The position numbers and the translations under genes are program-made. A stretch of DNA of 64,000 nucleotides, from the NCBI GenBank assembly GCA_947387485.1, contig CANDNT010000002.1, positions 591,123 through 655,122 of the forward strand. Reading direction: 5' to 3'. Each line of letters opens with the position of its first letter. The first letter of the stretch is position 1. Shown here piece by piece: positions 1 through 10,066 of the stretch. The DNA is from Aquimarina rhabdastrellae (GTDB lineage: Bacteria; Bacteroidota; Bacteroidia; Flavobacteriales; Flavobacteriaceae). The notes beneath the pieces were generated by a model. That model was not told where the DNA came from and ran no database searches. It was given only the letters and a program-made list of their open reading frames with translations.

Positions 1-2
1 TT

Positions 3-587
3 AGGTGGGAAAGACAAAGAGAATCAGGTTTGGGTAGAGCTAAAAATTTTCAGGTTTTGCAAAAGTTTTCTATAAAAAAAGAGTTACCAATAGAGCTAAA
101 ACAAAGTTGGACTTTTCAGATAAATAATCTTCCATATAAGATTGAAGGTTGGAAAAATAGTATAAATCTTGAAAATGAAAATAGAGATAACTTATATAAC
201 GAAGTAGTTACTGTTTATAAAAAAATGAGTGATTACTTGGTACAAGGAAAAATTGAAGAATATATAGAGGCTAAGAAAGATTTTTATGATGAAATCAATG
301 CTTCTGAATATTATACGAACCAAGAAATAGAAGAAGATAAATCAGTAATAAAAAGCGATTTAATTTATTGGAAAAATTCAAAACCACTTCCATTTGAGAA
401 TTTTGAAATGATTTTTTATGCAAAAGGTAAATTGGTATCATTAAGGAGAATAGATTTGGAATATAAAAACTTCTCTCCTGTGATATTAGAAAAAGAATTA
501 AAAGAGTATGAAGATAATGAGTATCAATCTTTTGAGTTTTTGTTACATAGACCTTCAGAAAACGAAAAGCTACAAATAATAAGGTGA
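3..587 (+). CDS. hypothetical protein, 5' partial
   Basis: The frame is open from base 3 to the TGA at 585-587, so the gene starts upstream of the window; the TTG at 30 is only an internal codon. About 194 residues are visible. The protein is rich in Lys, Glu and Asn, has no membrane segment and contains alternating charged helices. I do not recognise a family. It converges on the deacetylase-like gene, with 47 bases between the stops. Its unusually high A+T content compared with the next genes could suggest an accessory gene, but this is weak evidence. Confidence 0.6.
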   Translation, partial: RWERQRESGLGRAKNFQVLQKFSIKKELPIELKQSWTFQINNLPYKIEGWKNSINLENENRDNLYNEVVTVYKKMSDYLVQGKIEEYIEAKKDFYDEINASEYYTNQEIEEDKSVIKSDLIYWKNSKPLPFENFEMIFYAKGKLVSLRRIDLEYKNFSPVILEKELKEYEDNEYQSFEFLLHRPSENEKLQIIR

Positions 588-634
588 GATTTAATATAGA
601 AATTTCTATACAAAAAGAAGATAAATTCAATTTT

Positions 635-1537
635 TTAAAAAAAGATATCCTGAGCTAATCGATAGGTATTAGCATGAGCTTCAACTATAGTTTTGATTTC
701 GGGAGAATAGCCGCCGCCCATAGCACACATGACAGAGATATCAAGATCTTTACAAGTTTGCAAGACAAAACGATCACGTTCTTTACAAGCCTCTATAGAG
801 CAACCTAATTTACCGAGTTTGTCTGTTGCCAAAATATCAACTCCGCTTAGATAATATATAAAGTCAGGTTGTTCTTGAGAGATAAGTTGCGGTAAGGTTT
901 CTTTTAAAATAGTTAGATATTCGGTATCCGAAGTATCATTAGGTAAGGCAATATCAAGATCTGATTGTTCTTTTTTAAATGGATAATTTTTTTCGCCATG
1001 GATAGAGAAGGTAAAAACACGAGGTTCATTTATAAAAATTTCAGCAGTACCATTGCCTTGGTGTACATCTAGATCGACTATCAATATTTTTTGTACAAGC
1101 TTTTTGTCCAATAAATATTGCGCTCCAATAGCTTGATCGTTTAATAAACAAAAAGCTTCACCATGATCAGTATATGCGTGATGTGTACCTCCAGCAATAT
1201 TCATAGCTATACCGTACTCTAGTGCATATAGCGAAGCTTTGATAGTACCATCTGCAATAATAAGTTCTCGATCGACTAATTCTTGACTTAATGGAAAACC
1301 TGTTTTTCTAATCTCTTTTGCATCAAGATTCAAGCTAGTTAAACGATTGTAGTAATCTAAAGTATGTACAGCAATGATATGTTGTTTATCAGGAAAATTA
1401 GGCTCAAAAAAATTATGCATACCACAAGTACCTTCATGTATAAGTTGTTTAGGTAATAACTCGTACTTAACCATAGGAAAACGATGTTTCTCTGGTAAAG
1501 GATGTGTATATATAGGATGATATGCTATTTTGAGCAT
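635..1537 (-). CDS. histone deacetylase family hydrolase
   Basis: Members of the class I/II histone deacetylase superfamily (acetoin-utilisation and acetylpolyamine hydrolase relatives) remove acyl groups from amines by zinc-dependent hydrolysis. The 300 residues have the usual length of bacterial single-domain members. The His pair HH at 119-120, the zinc-binding DLDVH segment (Asp157, His159) and the third ligand Asp234 in SGVDILATD are present, and a Tyr follows the GGG near the C-terminus (GGGYSPE). There is no signal peptide, so it is cytosolic. The substrate cannot be read from the sequence; in bacteria it is more likely a small acetylated amine or protein lysine than a histone. The ATG at 1537 fits the family N-terminus. 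Confidence 0.88.
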   Translation of the reverse strand: MLKIAYHPIYTHPLPEKHRFPMVKYELLPKQLIHEGTCGMHNFFEPNFPDKQHIIAVHTLDYYNRLTSLNLDAKEIRKTGFPLSQELVDRELIIADGTIKASLYALEYGIAMNIAGGTHHAYTDHGEAFCLLNDQAIGAQYLLDKKLVQKILIVDLDVHQGNGTAEIFINEPRVFTFSIHGEKNYPFKKEQSDLDIALPNDTSDTEYLTILKETLPQLISQEQPDFIYYLSGVDILATDKLGKLGCSIEACKERDRFVLQTCKDLDISVMCAMGGGYSPEIKTIVEAHANTYRLAQDIFF

Positions 1538-1549
1538 GCTAAAACTATT

Positions 1550-3001
1550 TTAAAAGCGAAAAACTATGAATTTTTTTCTATATAAATCATAATAACCAAA
1601 ATGAAGACTATTATTATGTTCAAAGATAATTTTTGCAGGAAGTTTTTTGACTTCTTTTTTATTATAGACTAAGAGCTTGTCCTGTGAGTTTGGAGGTACA
1701 GGGATATCTTCGTGTTCAAATTCAGGTGAAAAAACACTTTTGATATAAACTGTGTTTAGGTAATTAAAAGAAGAAAAATCAGTAAAAGTAAATACCGGAA
1801 TGCTAATATGAATATTCAAAAAAGGCAATGGTGAAAAACCGAAAGTTATAGCTGCTTCTCGAGTATCCTCTTTAATTTTAACTCCTCCATAAGTTAATAC
1901 ATATTGATCATTTATTTTTTGAGCATAGATACCTAAATCTTTTTGAGACATATACCTAAGAAACCTAGAAGTTTTAGATTCTTTTAATGAGATGTCATTT
2001 TTCTCTTCTACAATTATGGCTGAGTTTTTAAAATCAATAGAATCTTTTTTTGATGCTTGATATACTTTAAGTGTTTCATTAGTAGTATAATCTTTAATTA
2101 ATAATTGCATCTCCTTAGGATGTGTTACAATTTGGAAAAGTTTATTATCAAAGAAGAAAGAATTTGTTCGTTGATAAGGAGATTTATTTTCCATTAATGG
2201 TTTAGGAAATATTTTACTTATACCTTCAAAAGTGTCCCAGTCAAATTCAAAGATTTGTGTGACTGTTTTGTCTACATCAAAAACTAGAAATAAATGATCA
2301 CTGTTAGGATAAAACTTAATGAGTTTAGATGTTTCTTTAAGAGAATGCTGTGAAATTTCATCAATTTTGGTATGAGTAAGAATTTTATGATGATTGACAT
2401 AATCACCATTAAAAACATCGCTTAAGAAATAATAATCATTAGAAGGGTTTAAAGAGCGATAAATTACATTGTTTAAGGTTACTTCTTTCTTTTTTTGTAA
2501 TTCAAAAGCATCATTTATATCATAGAAATTTAGGGTGTTAGAATGTTTGGTTATGGTACATAAATAAACTTTGTTATTATGAATAAAACTATCTAAAAAA
2601 TGTTCACCTTTGATATTGTAAGTAACTTCTTTAATATGGTGAGTTTGCGTGTTAAAATCTAAAGTGAGTACTGCCGACTTTTTAAAACGTGTATTACTAT
2701 AAAAGAGATGGTATTGCCCATCTGTGATATTGTACCCTAATAAAACATTTAATTTTTTAGGAAACTTAGCGATAGTAATCGTCTTTTTAAGATTGTAATT
2801 TTGATCGATTAAAAGCGCTTTTATTTGTTTTTTTTCTTGCAAAAGAAATACAATATCATTTGTTTCTTGATTAGTAAGTTTAATAGTGTTTTTCTCATAG
2901 CTTCTTAAATCTAGAAAAGGGGTTTCTATTTCAAAAACTTTTTCTTGAGCAAAGGTGTAACCTGTGACTACACAAAATAAAAAGATTAAAAACTGTTTCA
3001 T
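1550..3001 (-). CDS. secreted protein, tandem paralogue 3 of 3
   Basis: A 483-residue protein of unknown function with a clear signal peptide ending near TFAQ-EK. It shares a common plan with the two genes upstream: an LLGY...FSN segment near residue 100, a GEHFLD block with alternating beta strands, a late LGIYAQKINDQYVLTYGG segment and a C-terminal tyrosine-rich strand. The repeated short beta strands suggest a beta-propeller-like or beta-sandwich fold, but this is inference. It lies 12 bases after the upstream paralogue, so the three are probably one transcript. No T9SS sorting domain or lipobox is evident, so the protein may stay in the periplasm. It is probably a lineage-specific family. 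Confidence 0.7.
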   Translation of the reverse strand: MKQFLIFLFCVVTGYTFAQEKVFEIETPFLDLRSYEKNTIKLTNQETNDIVFLLQEKKQIKALLIDQNYNLKKTITIAKFPKKLNVLLGYNITDGQYHLFYSNTRFKKSAVLTLDFNTQTHHIKEVTYNIKGEHFLDSFIHNNKVYLCTITKHSNTLNFYDINDAFELQKKKEVTLNNVIYRSLNPSNDYYFLSDVFNGDYVNHHKILTHTKIDEISQHSLKETSKLIKFYPNSDHLFLVFDVDKTVTQIFEFDWDTFEGISKIFPKPLMENKSPYQRTNSFFFDNKLFQIVTHPKEMQLLIKDYTTNETLKVYQASKKDSIDFKNSAIIVEEKNDISLKESKTSRFLRYMSQKDLGIYAQKINDQYVLTYGGVKIKEDTREAAITFGFSPLPFLNIHISIPVFTFTDFSSFNYLNTVYIKSVFSPEFEHEDIPVPPNSQDKLLVYNKKEVKKLPAKIIFEHNNSLHFGYYDLYRKKFIVFRF

Positions 3002-3013
3002 AAAACTGAGGTG

Positions 3014-4432
3014 TTATTTCTTGAATTGATAAATTTTATAAAGAAATGATTTTGTGTGAAATAATCCATAATGTAGAATTCCATCATGAGAGAAAATATT
3101 TTTAGCAGTAAAAGTACTTATACGTCTTTCAAATTTTTTAATGTGCTCAAAATCAGTATTGAATATTTTGCCTTCCTTGTGCTGAAAATTTATATCAAAT
3201 AAACCTGTTATGTAAGTCGATTTTGTATTTTTATAATTAGTATATGCAAAAAATATAGGGTTAAATGAAGCGAACCCAGGTGCGGCACCTGAAGGAAACG
3301 TAGCAAACGCATTGTTATTAGGCATTTCTTTGTAACCACCTAGAGTGATTTTATAAAGATCATTGGATTTAAAAATAGAAATTCCAAGATTAGCATGAGA
3401 TATCTTCCGTAAATATTTAGCTGTTTTTTCTAGTTCTCTTGAATCTGTTAGTTCTGGAATAAATCCTCCTCCATCTTGAATTATAGGTGTGTTTTTAAAA
3501 GATATTGGACTACCTTTATGAGCAATAAATTCTTTAATAAGCTTTTGTGTCTTATAATCAGTAATAGCAAATTTCATGATTTTATTAGAACTTGAAATTT
3601 GAAATAATTTTTGGTGAAATAGATATGAATTACTTTTTGTGTAGAGCGATTTATCTTTTATAAAAGAGTTGAATATAGTAGGAGAAAGTTTAAGTGTTTT
3701 TAAATCAATAGAACATATGTTTGTTTGCCCTAAAATAATATCAAAAGAGATAATGATTTTGTTAGGAAACACGTAGAGTTTTGTTTTCTTTGAAGTAACT
3801 TCTAGCGCATTAGGAATAGAGGGATCAACTTTAATATATTGTTTACCGGTTAAGAGTAAACTAGCATTAAAATTAGGAATAGAGTTTTTAAGTGTATTCA
3901 AAGAAACTGTAACTTTTTTTGGTATTGAAGATTTATTAAACAGATAAAAATTTAGTCTTTCATTATTTTTTGAGACAGTCAGTAAATATAATTGGTTATT
4001 GTATTGTATGTTGTCGACAAATTTCTCACCAGAAATCTTAAAATCAGAAATTTTTGATGAGAGGCTTTGATCATCAAAATCAGCAATAATAGTTCTAATC
4101 TTATTTTTTTTTGTATTAGAGAAATAAAGTCTATAGGTTTTTTGATTAATGCTATATCCCAATAATATGGGGAACTTTTTTGTAGGAGTAAAAAATAATT
4201 CTCCCATTTTTTTATATGTGGAATCTAATAATAAAAGTTGTGTTTTTCTTTTTTTTTGATTCTCTAAAGCAATAACTAATTCACTATTAAGTGTATTGGA
4301 TAGCGTGTAGGATTTTTTATCGGTACTTTTTGTTGTAAAAATGGTATTGTCTATTTCTGATATTAAATTTTGAGAAAATAATGAAAGAGAAGTTAAACAA
4401 ATAAAGATGATGAATAAAATATTCTTTAGCAT
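3014..4432 (-). CDS. secreted protein, tandem paralogue 2 of 3
   Basis: A 472-residue protein whose signal peptide ends near SLFSQ-NL. The aligned blocks LLGYSINQKTYRLYFSNTK, GEKFVDNIQYNNQLYLLTVS and LGISIFKSNDLYKITLGG match both neighbours in order and spacing, which shows gene duplication. The C-terminus YKIYQFKK is the same as in the first paralogue. The start at 4432 gives a normal signal peptide. Function is unknown; nothing resembles a catalytic motif. Only 8 bases separate it from the gene upstream, supporting an operon. Confidence 0.7.
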   Translation of the reverse strand: MLKNILFIIFICLTSLSLFSQNLISEIDNTIFTTKSTDKKSYTLSNTLNSELVIALENQKKRKTQLLLLDSTYKKMGELFFTPTKKFPILLGYSINQKTYRLYFSNTKKNKIRTIIADFDDQSLSSKISDFKISGEKFVDNIQYNNQLYLLTVSKNNERLNFYLFNKSSIPKKVTVSLNTLKNSIPNFNASLLLTGKQYIKVDPSIPNALEVTSKKTKLYVFPNKIIISFDIILGQTNICSIDLKTLKLSPTIFNSFIKDKSLYTKSNSYLFHQKLFQISSSNKIMKFAITDYKTQKLIKEFIAHKGSPISFKNTPIIQDGGGFIPELTDSRELEKTAKYLRKISHANLGISIFKSNDLYKITLGGYKEMPNNNAFATFPSGAAPGFASFNPIFFAYTNYKNTKSTYITGLFDINFQHKEGKIFNTDFEHIKKFERRISTFTAKNIFSHDGILHYGLFHTKSFLYKIYQFKK

Positions 4433-4440
4433 GGTATTGA

Positions 4441-5913
4441 TTATTTCTTGAATTGATAAATTTTATAGGAGTTGGTATTCGAATCGAAGAAAGAAAAATG
4501 AATAACATCATTATGTGTATATAAAGATTGATATACTGCATTATAGTAAGAAACATCCAAGTTTTTAATGGTTTCTATCGTAGTTATAGGAGCATTTCCT
4601 TCTATGGAATTAAAATTAGAGTCAAAAAGACATTTTGTATAAATTGTCTCGGTATAGGCATAAGAATTATAATGATGTATAGAAGGGGTTGAAGTGTAAG
4701 AATATGTTGGGGTAATATTAAATGTTCCACTTCGATTGTTTGAGATCGAATAACCTACTGTTGGGACTGAATAAAAATGGGTACTACCATGTAACACATT
4801 TTTGGTGGTTCCGAATACTATTTGATAAGAATTATTGATTTTTTGTGCTGTTATCCCTAGAAAAGGATTGTTAATTGCTTTTAAGAATCTAGAGGTTTCT
4901 TTGAACCTAGTGATAGAAGAGTCTCTTTTTTTATAACCAATAAATCGATCTACATAAATAGGTGCGTTTTTAAATGTAATGCTATCATTTTTTGTAAAAG
5001 AATAAGTTTTGATTACTTCTTTGGTCGTTAAATCTGTTATAGTAAAAAGAAACTTCTTTCTAGAAGCTGCAACTTGAAAAAGATGATTATCTAATAAGAA
5101 AGAATTGTCACTTTTAAATCCTTTTTGTTGATGACTTAATTTTTCAAAGCTTTGAAAATCATAAGACAAATCATTTAAATGAATAGTACAAACTTTTGTG
5201 GCGCTTGGATCTTCGTCAAATGTAAAAACCAATGTGTCATCACGATGATATAATTTGGAAGATTTTGCACTTTGTTTGATGCTACTGATTTCTTGATTTC
5301 TAATTAACTGAAACTTTTCTTTTATAGGATCAATTTGCTTGGATAATTTCATAGTTGCAAATTTTTCTCCTATATATTCGATATCTTTAAAAGAATAAAC
5401 TTTACTCTTTAATTGTAATGATTCGTCAATGATATATAGTTTTATATAAGATGAAGGCACTACATTAGTAATAATATATAGTTTGTGATTGTGAGAAACA
5501 CTACTTATAAATTTCTCATTCTTAAATTCCAACTTAAGAAAATTATGAGAGACAGAGTTTGTTTCAAAATTATAGGTCAAAGCACCTATTTTGTTATGTT
5601 TATTGTTAGAAAATAAGACGTTATAAGTTTGATCTTTTCCAGTATATCCTAATAAGTTTTTATAAGAAGAAGGTAGTCCTTCTTGTTTATTACTAAATGT
5701 AATTTGATAGTCAGAACTGAGTAATTGAGTCGTAATAGAATCTTTTTCTTTAAAAAGTAGCAATAAGGATTCTTTAGAATCGATAGGAACTGTAAAGGCG
5801 TTTTTATGAGCTTTGGAAAAAGTTTCAGATAGAGAGATTTCTTTAACCAGTTGTTGTCCATTACAAATATGAACACTCAAAAACAATAGAAGGATAAATG
5901 ATAAGTTTTTCAT
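4441..5913 (-). CDS. secreted protein, tandem paralogue 1 of 3
   Basis: First gene of the paralogous trio on the minus strand, 490 residues from the ATG at 5913. A longer reading to 5958 adds residues that precede a good signal peptide (KNLSFILLLFLSVHICNGQQ), so the shorter start is chosen. It carries the family blocks LLGYTGKDQTYNVLFSN and LGITAQKINNSYQIVFG and ends YKIYQFKK. A Ser/Tyr/Thr-rich stretch near residue 410 is specific to this copy. It is predicted to be exported. Function is unknown. It lies directly downstream of metG, on the same strand. Confidence 0.7.
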   Translation of the reverse strand: MKNLSFILLLFLSVHICNGQQLVKEISLSETFSKAHKNAFTVPIDSKESLLLLFKEKDSITTQLLSSDYQITFSNKQEGLPSSYKNLLGYTGKDQTYNVLFSNNKHNKIGALTYNFETNSVSHNFLKLEFKNEKFISSVSHNHKLYIITNVVPSSYIKLYIIDESLQLKSKVYSFKDIEYIGEKFATMKLSKQIDPIKEKFQLIRNQEISSIKQSAKSSKLYHRDDTLVFTFDEDPSATKVCTIHLNDLSYDFQSFEKLSHQQKGFKSDNSFLLDNHLFQVAASRKKFLFTITDLTTKEVIKTYSFTKNDSITFKNAPIYVDRFIGYKKRDSSITRFKETSRFLKAINNPFLGITAQKINNSYQIVFGTTKNVLHGSTHFYSVPTVGYSISNNRSGTFNITPTYSYTSTPSIHHYNSYAYTETIYTKCLFDSNFNSIEGNAPITTIETIKNLDVSYYNAVYQSLYTHNDVIHFSFFDSNTNSYKIYQFKK

Positions 5914-5991
5914 ATGATTGATGTAAAAAATAAGAGCGAATGTACAAAAATGTATCAAACGCTCTTTAATATGTTTTAATAGGATAATTGA

Positions 5992-8046
5992 TTAGCTAAT
6001 TACAGCACCAGGAGTAACAGCGTCTTGGTCAGGATTAATAAAGACTAAACTACCTTCAGGAGTTTCAGTCATTAAAATCATACCTTCACTTTCTACACCT
6101 CTTAGTTTTCTAGGAGCAAGATTGACTAATACAGTTACTTTTTTACCAATAACTTCTTCAGGTTTAAAATGCTCTGCAATTCCAGAAACGATAGTGCGAA
6201 CATTAATTCCAGTATCAACTTTTAATACTAGAAGTTTTTTTGCTTTAGGCATTTTTTCTGCTTCAACAATAGTTCCTACTCTAAGATCTAATTTTGTGAA
6301 ATCATCAAAAGTAGCAGTCTCTTTTTGAGGTTCAACTTGTTTGTTGGCAATCTCATTAGCTTTTTTGGTAGCTTCTAGTTTATCTAATTGTTGTTGGATT
6401 TCTTTATCATCAATTTTAGCAAACAATAGTTCACCTTTTTCGATTTTATGCCCAGCAGGAATCAATACATCTTCTGTAGCAATAGCATTCCATGCTACAG
6501 GAACATGATTAAGCATTCCTTTAAGTTTTGTTGCACTAAACGGTAAGAAAGGTTCTGCAAGAGTAGCTAGAGCTGAAGCAATTTGCAAAGCAACATACAT
6601 TATTGTTTTTGTACGCTCTTCGTCCGTTTTAACAAGTTTCCATGGCTCTTCGTCTGCTAGGTATTTATTACCAAGACGAGCCACATTCATTAGTTCTTGA
6701 CTCGCTTCTCTAAAACGATAACGTTCAATAGAACTAGCAATTACTGCTGGATATGCTTTTAACTCGGTTAATGTTTGTTGATCTACTTCAGAAAAATCGT
6801 TAGGCGTAGGAACAACACCATTATAGTATTTATTAGTAAGTACAATCACACGATTGATAAAATTACCAAGGATGGCCACTAATTCGTTATTATTTCGAGC
6901 TTGAAAATCTTTCCAAGTAAAATCATTATCCTTTGTTTCTGGAGCATTAGCAGTTAAAGCATAACGTAGAACATCTTGTTTTTCTGGGAAATCTTCCAGG
7001 TATTCATGTAACCATACTGCCCAGTTTTTTGAGGTAGATAATTTATTACCTTCTAAGTTTAAAAACTCATTTGCAGGAACATTTTCAGGAAGTATATAAC
7101 TACCTTCTGCTTTTAGCATACTTGGGAAAATAATACAGTGGAATACAATATTATCCTTACCAATAAAGTGAACTAATTTTGTATCCTTATCTTTCCAGTA
7201 AGGTTCCCAATCTTTTCCTTCACGTGCAGCCCATTCTTTGGTAGAAGAAATATAACCTATAGGTGCGTCAAACCATACATAGAGTACTTTACCATCTGCA
7301 CCTTCAACTGGAACTGGAATTCCCCAGTCTAAATCACGAGTTACGGCACGAGGACGTAAACCATCATCGATCCATGATTTTACTTGTCCGTATACATTAG
7401 GTTTCCAATCTTTTTTATGACCTTCAAGTATCCATTCTTTTAAGAAATCTTCATATTGATCTAGTGGCAAAAACCAGTGTTTTGTTTGTTTTAAAACGGG
7501 TACAGCACCAGAAATTGTCGATTTAGGATTGATTAAATCGGTGGCGTTAAGAGAACTACCACATTTTTCACATTGATCTCCATAAGCCTCTTCATGAGCA
7601 CATTTAGGACAAGTACCGATTACAAAACGATCGGCAAGAAATTGTTTAGCCTCTTCGTCATACAATTGTTCTGTCACCTCTTCTACAAACTGGTTATTCT
7701 CATACATTTTCTTAAAAAACTCAGATGCCGTTTCATGATGAACTTTTGCAGAAGTACGAGAATAATTATCAAATGAAATTCCAAAGTCTTCAAAAGACTT
7801 TTTTATGATAGCATGATATTTATCAATGATAACTTGAGGAGAAACACCTTCTTTTTTGGCACGCATAGGTATAGCTGCACCGTGTTCGTCACTACCGCAG
7901 ATGTAAGCAACATCATTTCCGGTAAGTCTCAAGAAACGAGAATAAATATCGGCAGGAACATAAACTCCTGCTAAATGTCCAATATGTATAGGGCCGTTTG
8001 TATATGGTAAAGCGGCTGTAATAGTATATCTTTTTGGTGTGCTCAT
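5992..8046 (-). CDS. metG: methionyl-tRNA synthetase
   Basis: Charges tRNA-Met with methionine in the cytosol. The class I signature HIGH is at residues 21-24, the KMSKS equivalent KLSTSK at 335-340, and the zinc knuckle uses Cys146, Cys149, Cys159 and Cys162. The C-terminal 110 residues form the OB-fold tRNA-binding domain ([19 protein letters not shown]), as in long, dimeric MetRS. The length of 684 residues is typical for Bacteroidota. A -7 box at 8069-8076 lies just upstream of the start. Confidence 0.98.
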   Translation of the reverse strand: MSTPKRYTITAALPYTNGPIHIGHLAGVYVPADIYSRFLRLTGNDVAYICGSDEHGAAIPMRAKKEGVSPQVIIDKYHAIIKKSFEDFGISFDNYSRTSAKVHHETASEFFKKMYENNQFVEEVTEQLYDEEAKQFLADRFVIGTCPKCAHEEAYGDQCEKCGSSLNATDLINPKSTISGAVPVLKQTKHWFLPLDQYEDFLKEWILEGHKKDWKPNVYGQVKSWIDDGLRPRAVTRDLDWGIPVPVEGADGKVLYVWFDAPIGYISSTKEWAAREGKDWEPYWKDKDTKLVHFIGKDNIVFHCIIFPSMLKAEGSYILPENVPANEFLNLEGNKLSTSKNWAVWLHEYLEDFPEKQDVLRYALTANAPETKDNDFTWKDFQARNNNELVAILGNFINRVIVLTNKYYNGVVPTPNDFSEVDQQTLTELKAYPAVIASSIERYRFREASQELMNVARLGNKYLADEEPWKLVKTDEERTKTIMYVALQIASALATLAEPFLPFSATKLKGMLNHVPVAWNAIATEDVLIPAGHKIEKGELLFAKIDDKEIQQQLDKLEATKKANEIANKQVEPQKETATFDDFTKLDLRVGTIVEAEKMPKAKKLLVLKVDTGINVRTIVSGIAEHFKPEEVIGKKVTVLVNLAPRKLRGVESEGMILMTETPEGSLVFINPDQDAVTPGAVIS

Positions 8047-8068
8047 AATGATCTAAAAAATAGAGCAA

Positions 8069-8076
8069 CAAAGGTA
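8069..8076 (-). promoter_or_regulatory. -7 box of metG
   Basis: On the minus strand the bases read TACCTTTG, matching the Bacteroidota -7 consensus TAnnTTTG, 22 bases before the metG start. A good -33 TTTG at the standard distance is not evident. Confidence 0.4.
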
Positions 8077-8182
8077 ACAAATGAGAGGCAATAAAAAGAA
8101 ACTTTTATAGTAGAGGATTATTTTGTTTGTATACTAAAAAAAGAAGCTCGTATTTTGATATAAATAACGAAGTTTATAAACG

Positions 8183-9082
8183 ATGATCATTACACCAGCA
8201 ACACTAGTTAAAGGGGCGAAAATAGGAATAGTAGCGACTGCACGAAAAATAAATATGCAAGAGATTGAAGGTGCTATAGCGATGATTAAAGACTGGGGTT
8301 TTATTCCAGTTGTAGGAGCAACAATAGGGCAAAGTGAACATCAGTATGGAGGAGATGATGAATTAAGAGCAACGGATATACAACAAATGCTTGATGATCC
8401 AGAGATAAAAGCGGTATGGTGTGCTCGTGGTGGATATGGTACAGTGCGTATTATCGATAACATAAACTTTACAAAATTTATACAACAGCCTAAATGGATT
8501 ATAGGATATTCTGATGTTACAGTATTACATTCTCATATTCATAAACTAAATATAGTAACGTTACATGCTCCTCTAGTTATGGATGTATTGAATAGCGGAA
8601 AGAAAGCACAAGAATATATCTATAGTGTATTAGTAGGTAATGAGATTACTTATGATTTAAATTTAAGTACTCATAATAAAATGGGAAAAGGAAAAGGAAT
8701 GTTGGTAGGAGGAAATCTTTCAATTTTATATTCTTTATGTGGTTCAAATTCGCATATTGACACACAAAATAAAATCTTGTTTATAGAAGATCTAGATGAA
8801 TACTTATATCATGTAGATCGAATGATGCAAAACTTGAAGCGTACAGGAATGTTAGCAAACTTACAAGGATTAATTGTAGGTGGAATGACCAAAATGCATG
8901 ATAATACTATTCCTTTTGGTAAGACTGTAGAAGAGATTATACTAGATACAGTTAAAGATTATAATTATCCAGTACTATTTGATTTTCCAGCTGGACATAT
9001 CGAGCATAATTATGCCTTGATTCTAGGGAAAACAGTAACCTTAGAAGCTTCAAATGAAGGTGCGAGAGTTGTTTATCAATAA
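8183..9082 (+). CDS. LD-carboxypeptidase (peptidase S66)
   Basis: Family S66 enzymes (LdcA type) cut the L,D bond that releases the terminal D-Ala of tetrapeptides during murein recycling. The nucleophile Ser110 lies in IIGYSDVT, and the partners Glu202 (LFIEDLDEY) and His272 (PAGHIEHN) fit the Ser-Glu-His triad of the family. At 299 residues it has normal length, and it has no signal peptide, as expected for the cytosolic enzyme. It is divergent from metG and followed at a distance of 91 bases by yraN on the same strand. Confidence 0.92.
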   Translation: MIITPATLVKGAKIGIVATARKINMQEIEGAIAMIKDWGFIPVVGATIGQSEHQYGGDDELRATDIQQMLDDPEIKAVWCARGGYGTVRIIDNINFTKFIQQPKWIIGYSDVTVLHSHIHKLNIVTLHAPLVMDVLNSGKKAQEYIYSVLVGNEITYDLNLSTHNKMGKGKGMLVGGNLSILYSLCGSNSHIDTQNKILFIEDLDEYLYHVDRMMQNLKRTGMLANLQGLIVGGMTKMHDNTIPFGKTVEEIILDTVKDYNYPVLFDFPAGHIEHNYALILGKTVTLEASNEGARVVYQ

Positions 9083-9173
9083 GATTTTTAGAAGATAACT
9101 TAAGGTTTTGATAGCTATGAAGTTATGTTTTTGTCTTTTTTACTACTTAATATACAGTTAAGTAGATAATGAT

Positions 9174-9533
9174 ATGGCATTACATAATGATTTAGGAAAA
9201 GAAGGAGAAAAATTAGCAAAGGATTTTTTGATAAAGAAAGGGTATGAAATTTTGGAACAAAATTATCGATATCAAAAAGCAGAAGTTGATATCATTGCTA
9301 AATATAGAGAGACGCTAATTGTAATCGAAGTAAAGACAAGAAGTACCATAGATTATGGTGATCCACAAGATTTTGTAAAGCCTAAACAGATACAACAATT
9401 GGTCAAAGCTATAGATTACTATATAGAAGAACGTGATCTTGATATCGAAGTAAGATTTGATATTATCGCAATTATCAAAAATAAAAAGGGAATACAAATT
9501 GAGCATTTAGAAGATGCGTTTTACCATTTTTAA
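9174..9533 (+). CDS. YraN/UPF0102 family endonuclease-like protein
   Basis: 119 residues with the restriction-endonuclease-like core of UPF0102: GEKLAKDFLIKKGYEIL, then AEVDIIA and IEVKTRS (the D...ExK motif of Holliday-junction-resolvase-like nucleases). The biochemical role of the family is not settled. The start ATG at 9174 gives the standard N-terminus. It is probably in one transcript with the LD-carboxypeptidase or has its own promoter in the 91-base gap. Confidence 0.9.
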   Translation: MALHNDLGKEGEKLAKDFLIKKGYEILEQNYRYQKAEVDIIAKYRETLIVIEVKTRSTIDYGDPQDFVKPKQIQQLVKAIDYYIEERDLDIEVRFDIIAIIKNKKGIQIEHLEDAFYHF

Positions 9534-9627
9534 CTACATAAAAAGTAGTTTATACAAGAACAAAGTATTTGATACAATCAAGAATGATGTTGTTACAATA
9601 AGAGCATTAAGAAGAAGTGATTGCTAT

Positions 9628-9635
9628 TACATTTG
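9628..9635 (+). promoter_or_regulatory. -7 box inside a palindrome
   Basis: TACATTTG matches the Bacteroidota -7 consensus 25 bases before the ATG of the Cys-rich exported protein. It lies within a perfect inverted repeat, TTACATT-TGAG-AATGTAA, at 9627-9644, which could be an operator or an early hairpin of the transcript. No clear -33 element is seen. Confidence 0.35.
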
Positions 9636-9659
9636 AGAATGTAACAAAAATCAAATACT

Positions 9660-10010
9660 ATGAAAATTAAAATTTTAACAGCTATTATAGCTTTAGCATT
9701 TACTGGAGTAGCAAGTGCTCAATGTACAGTAACTACAGGATGTGGTCAAACAGCAACATATCCAGAAGGAACGAGTATAAGAACACAATATAGCGCAAGT
9801 ACTCAAGAAGTGATTATATCTAACCTTGACACAGGAGAAGAGCTTAATAGATTTTCATGTAATCGTGCTGGTGGTGTAAGTATACAGAATTGTGGTAGTA
9901 TAGCTACTGGAAGCGGAGGGGATAATAACAATACAGGAGGAAGCTCTGATATTTGTGATTATCTTGTAGCAGCTCCACAAGCTGTTAAATTGCTTTTTGG
10001 GTGTAATTAA
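9660..10010 (+). CDS. small Cys-rich exported protein
   Basis: 116 residues with a signal peptide ending near ASA-QC. The mature part has six cysteines (22, 28, 67, 78, 99, 115), a glycine/asparagine-rich linker (about 83-95) and a short hydrophobic C-terminal segment. Six cysteines in such a short exported chain suggest disulfide bonding. I recognise no family and no sorting domain. The gene stands alone, with a palindromic promoter region upstream and a hairpin after it. Confidence 0.7.
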   Translation: MKIKILTAIIALAFTGVASAQCTVTTGCGQTATYPEGTSIRTQYSASTQEVIISNLDTGEELNRFSCNRAGGVSIQNCGSIATGSGGDNNNTGGSSDICDYLVAAPQAVKLLFGCN

Positions 10011-10030
10011 TAGACCAAATTAAAGCATTA

Positions 10031-10066
10031 TTAACGTCTTTTTGATAATTATCTTAAAGGCGTTAA
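10031..10066. terminator. hairpin between convergent genes
   Basis: TTAACGTCTTT pairs with AAAGGCGTTAA (one G-U pair), with a T-rich flank on the plus side. It lies between the convergent exported-protein gene and the methyltransferase gene and overlaps the stop codon of the latter. Confidence 0.55.
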
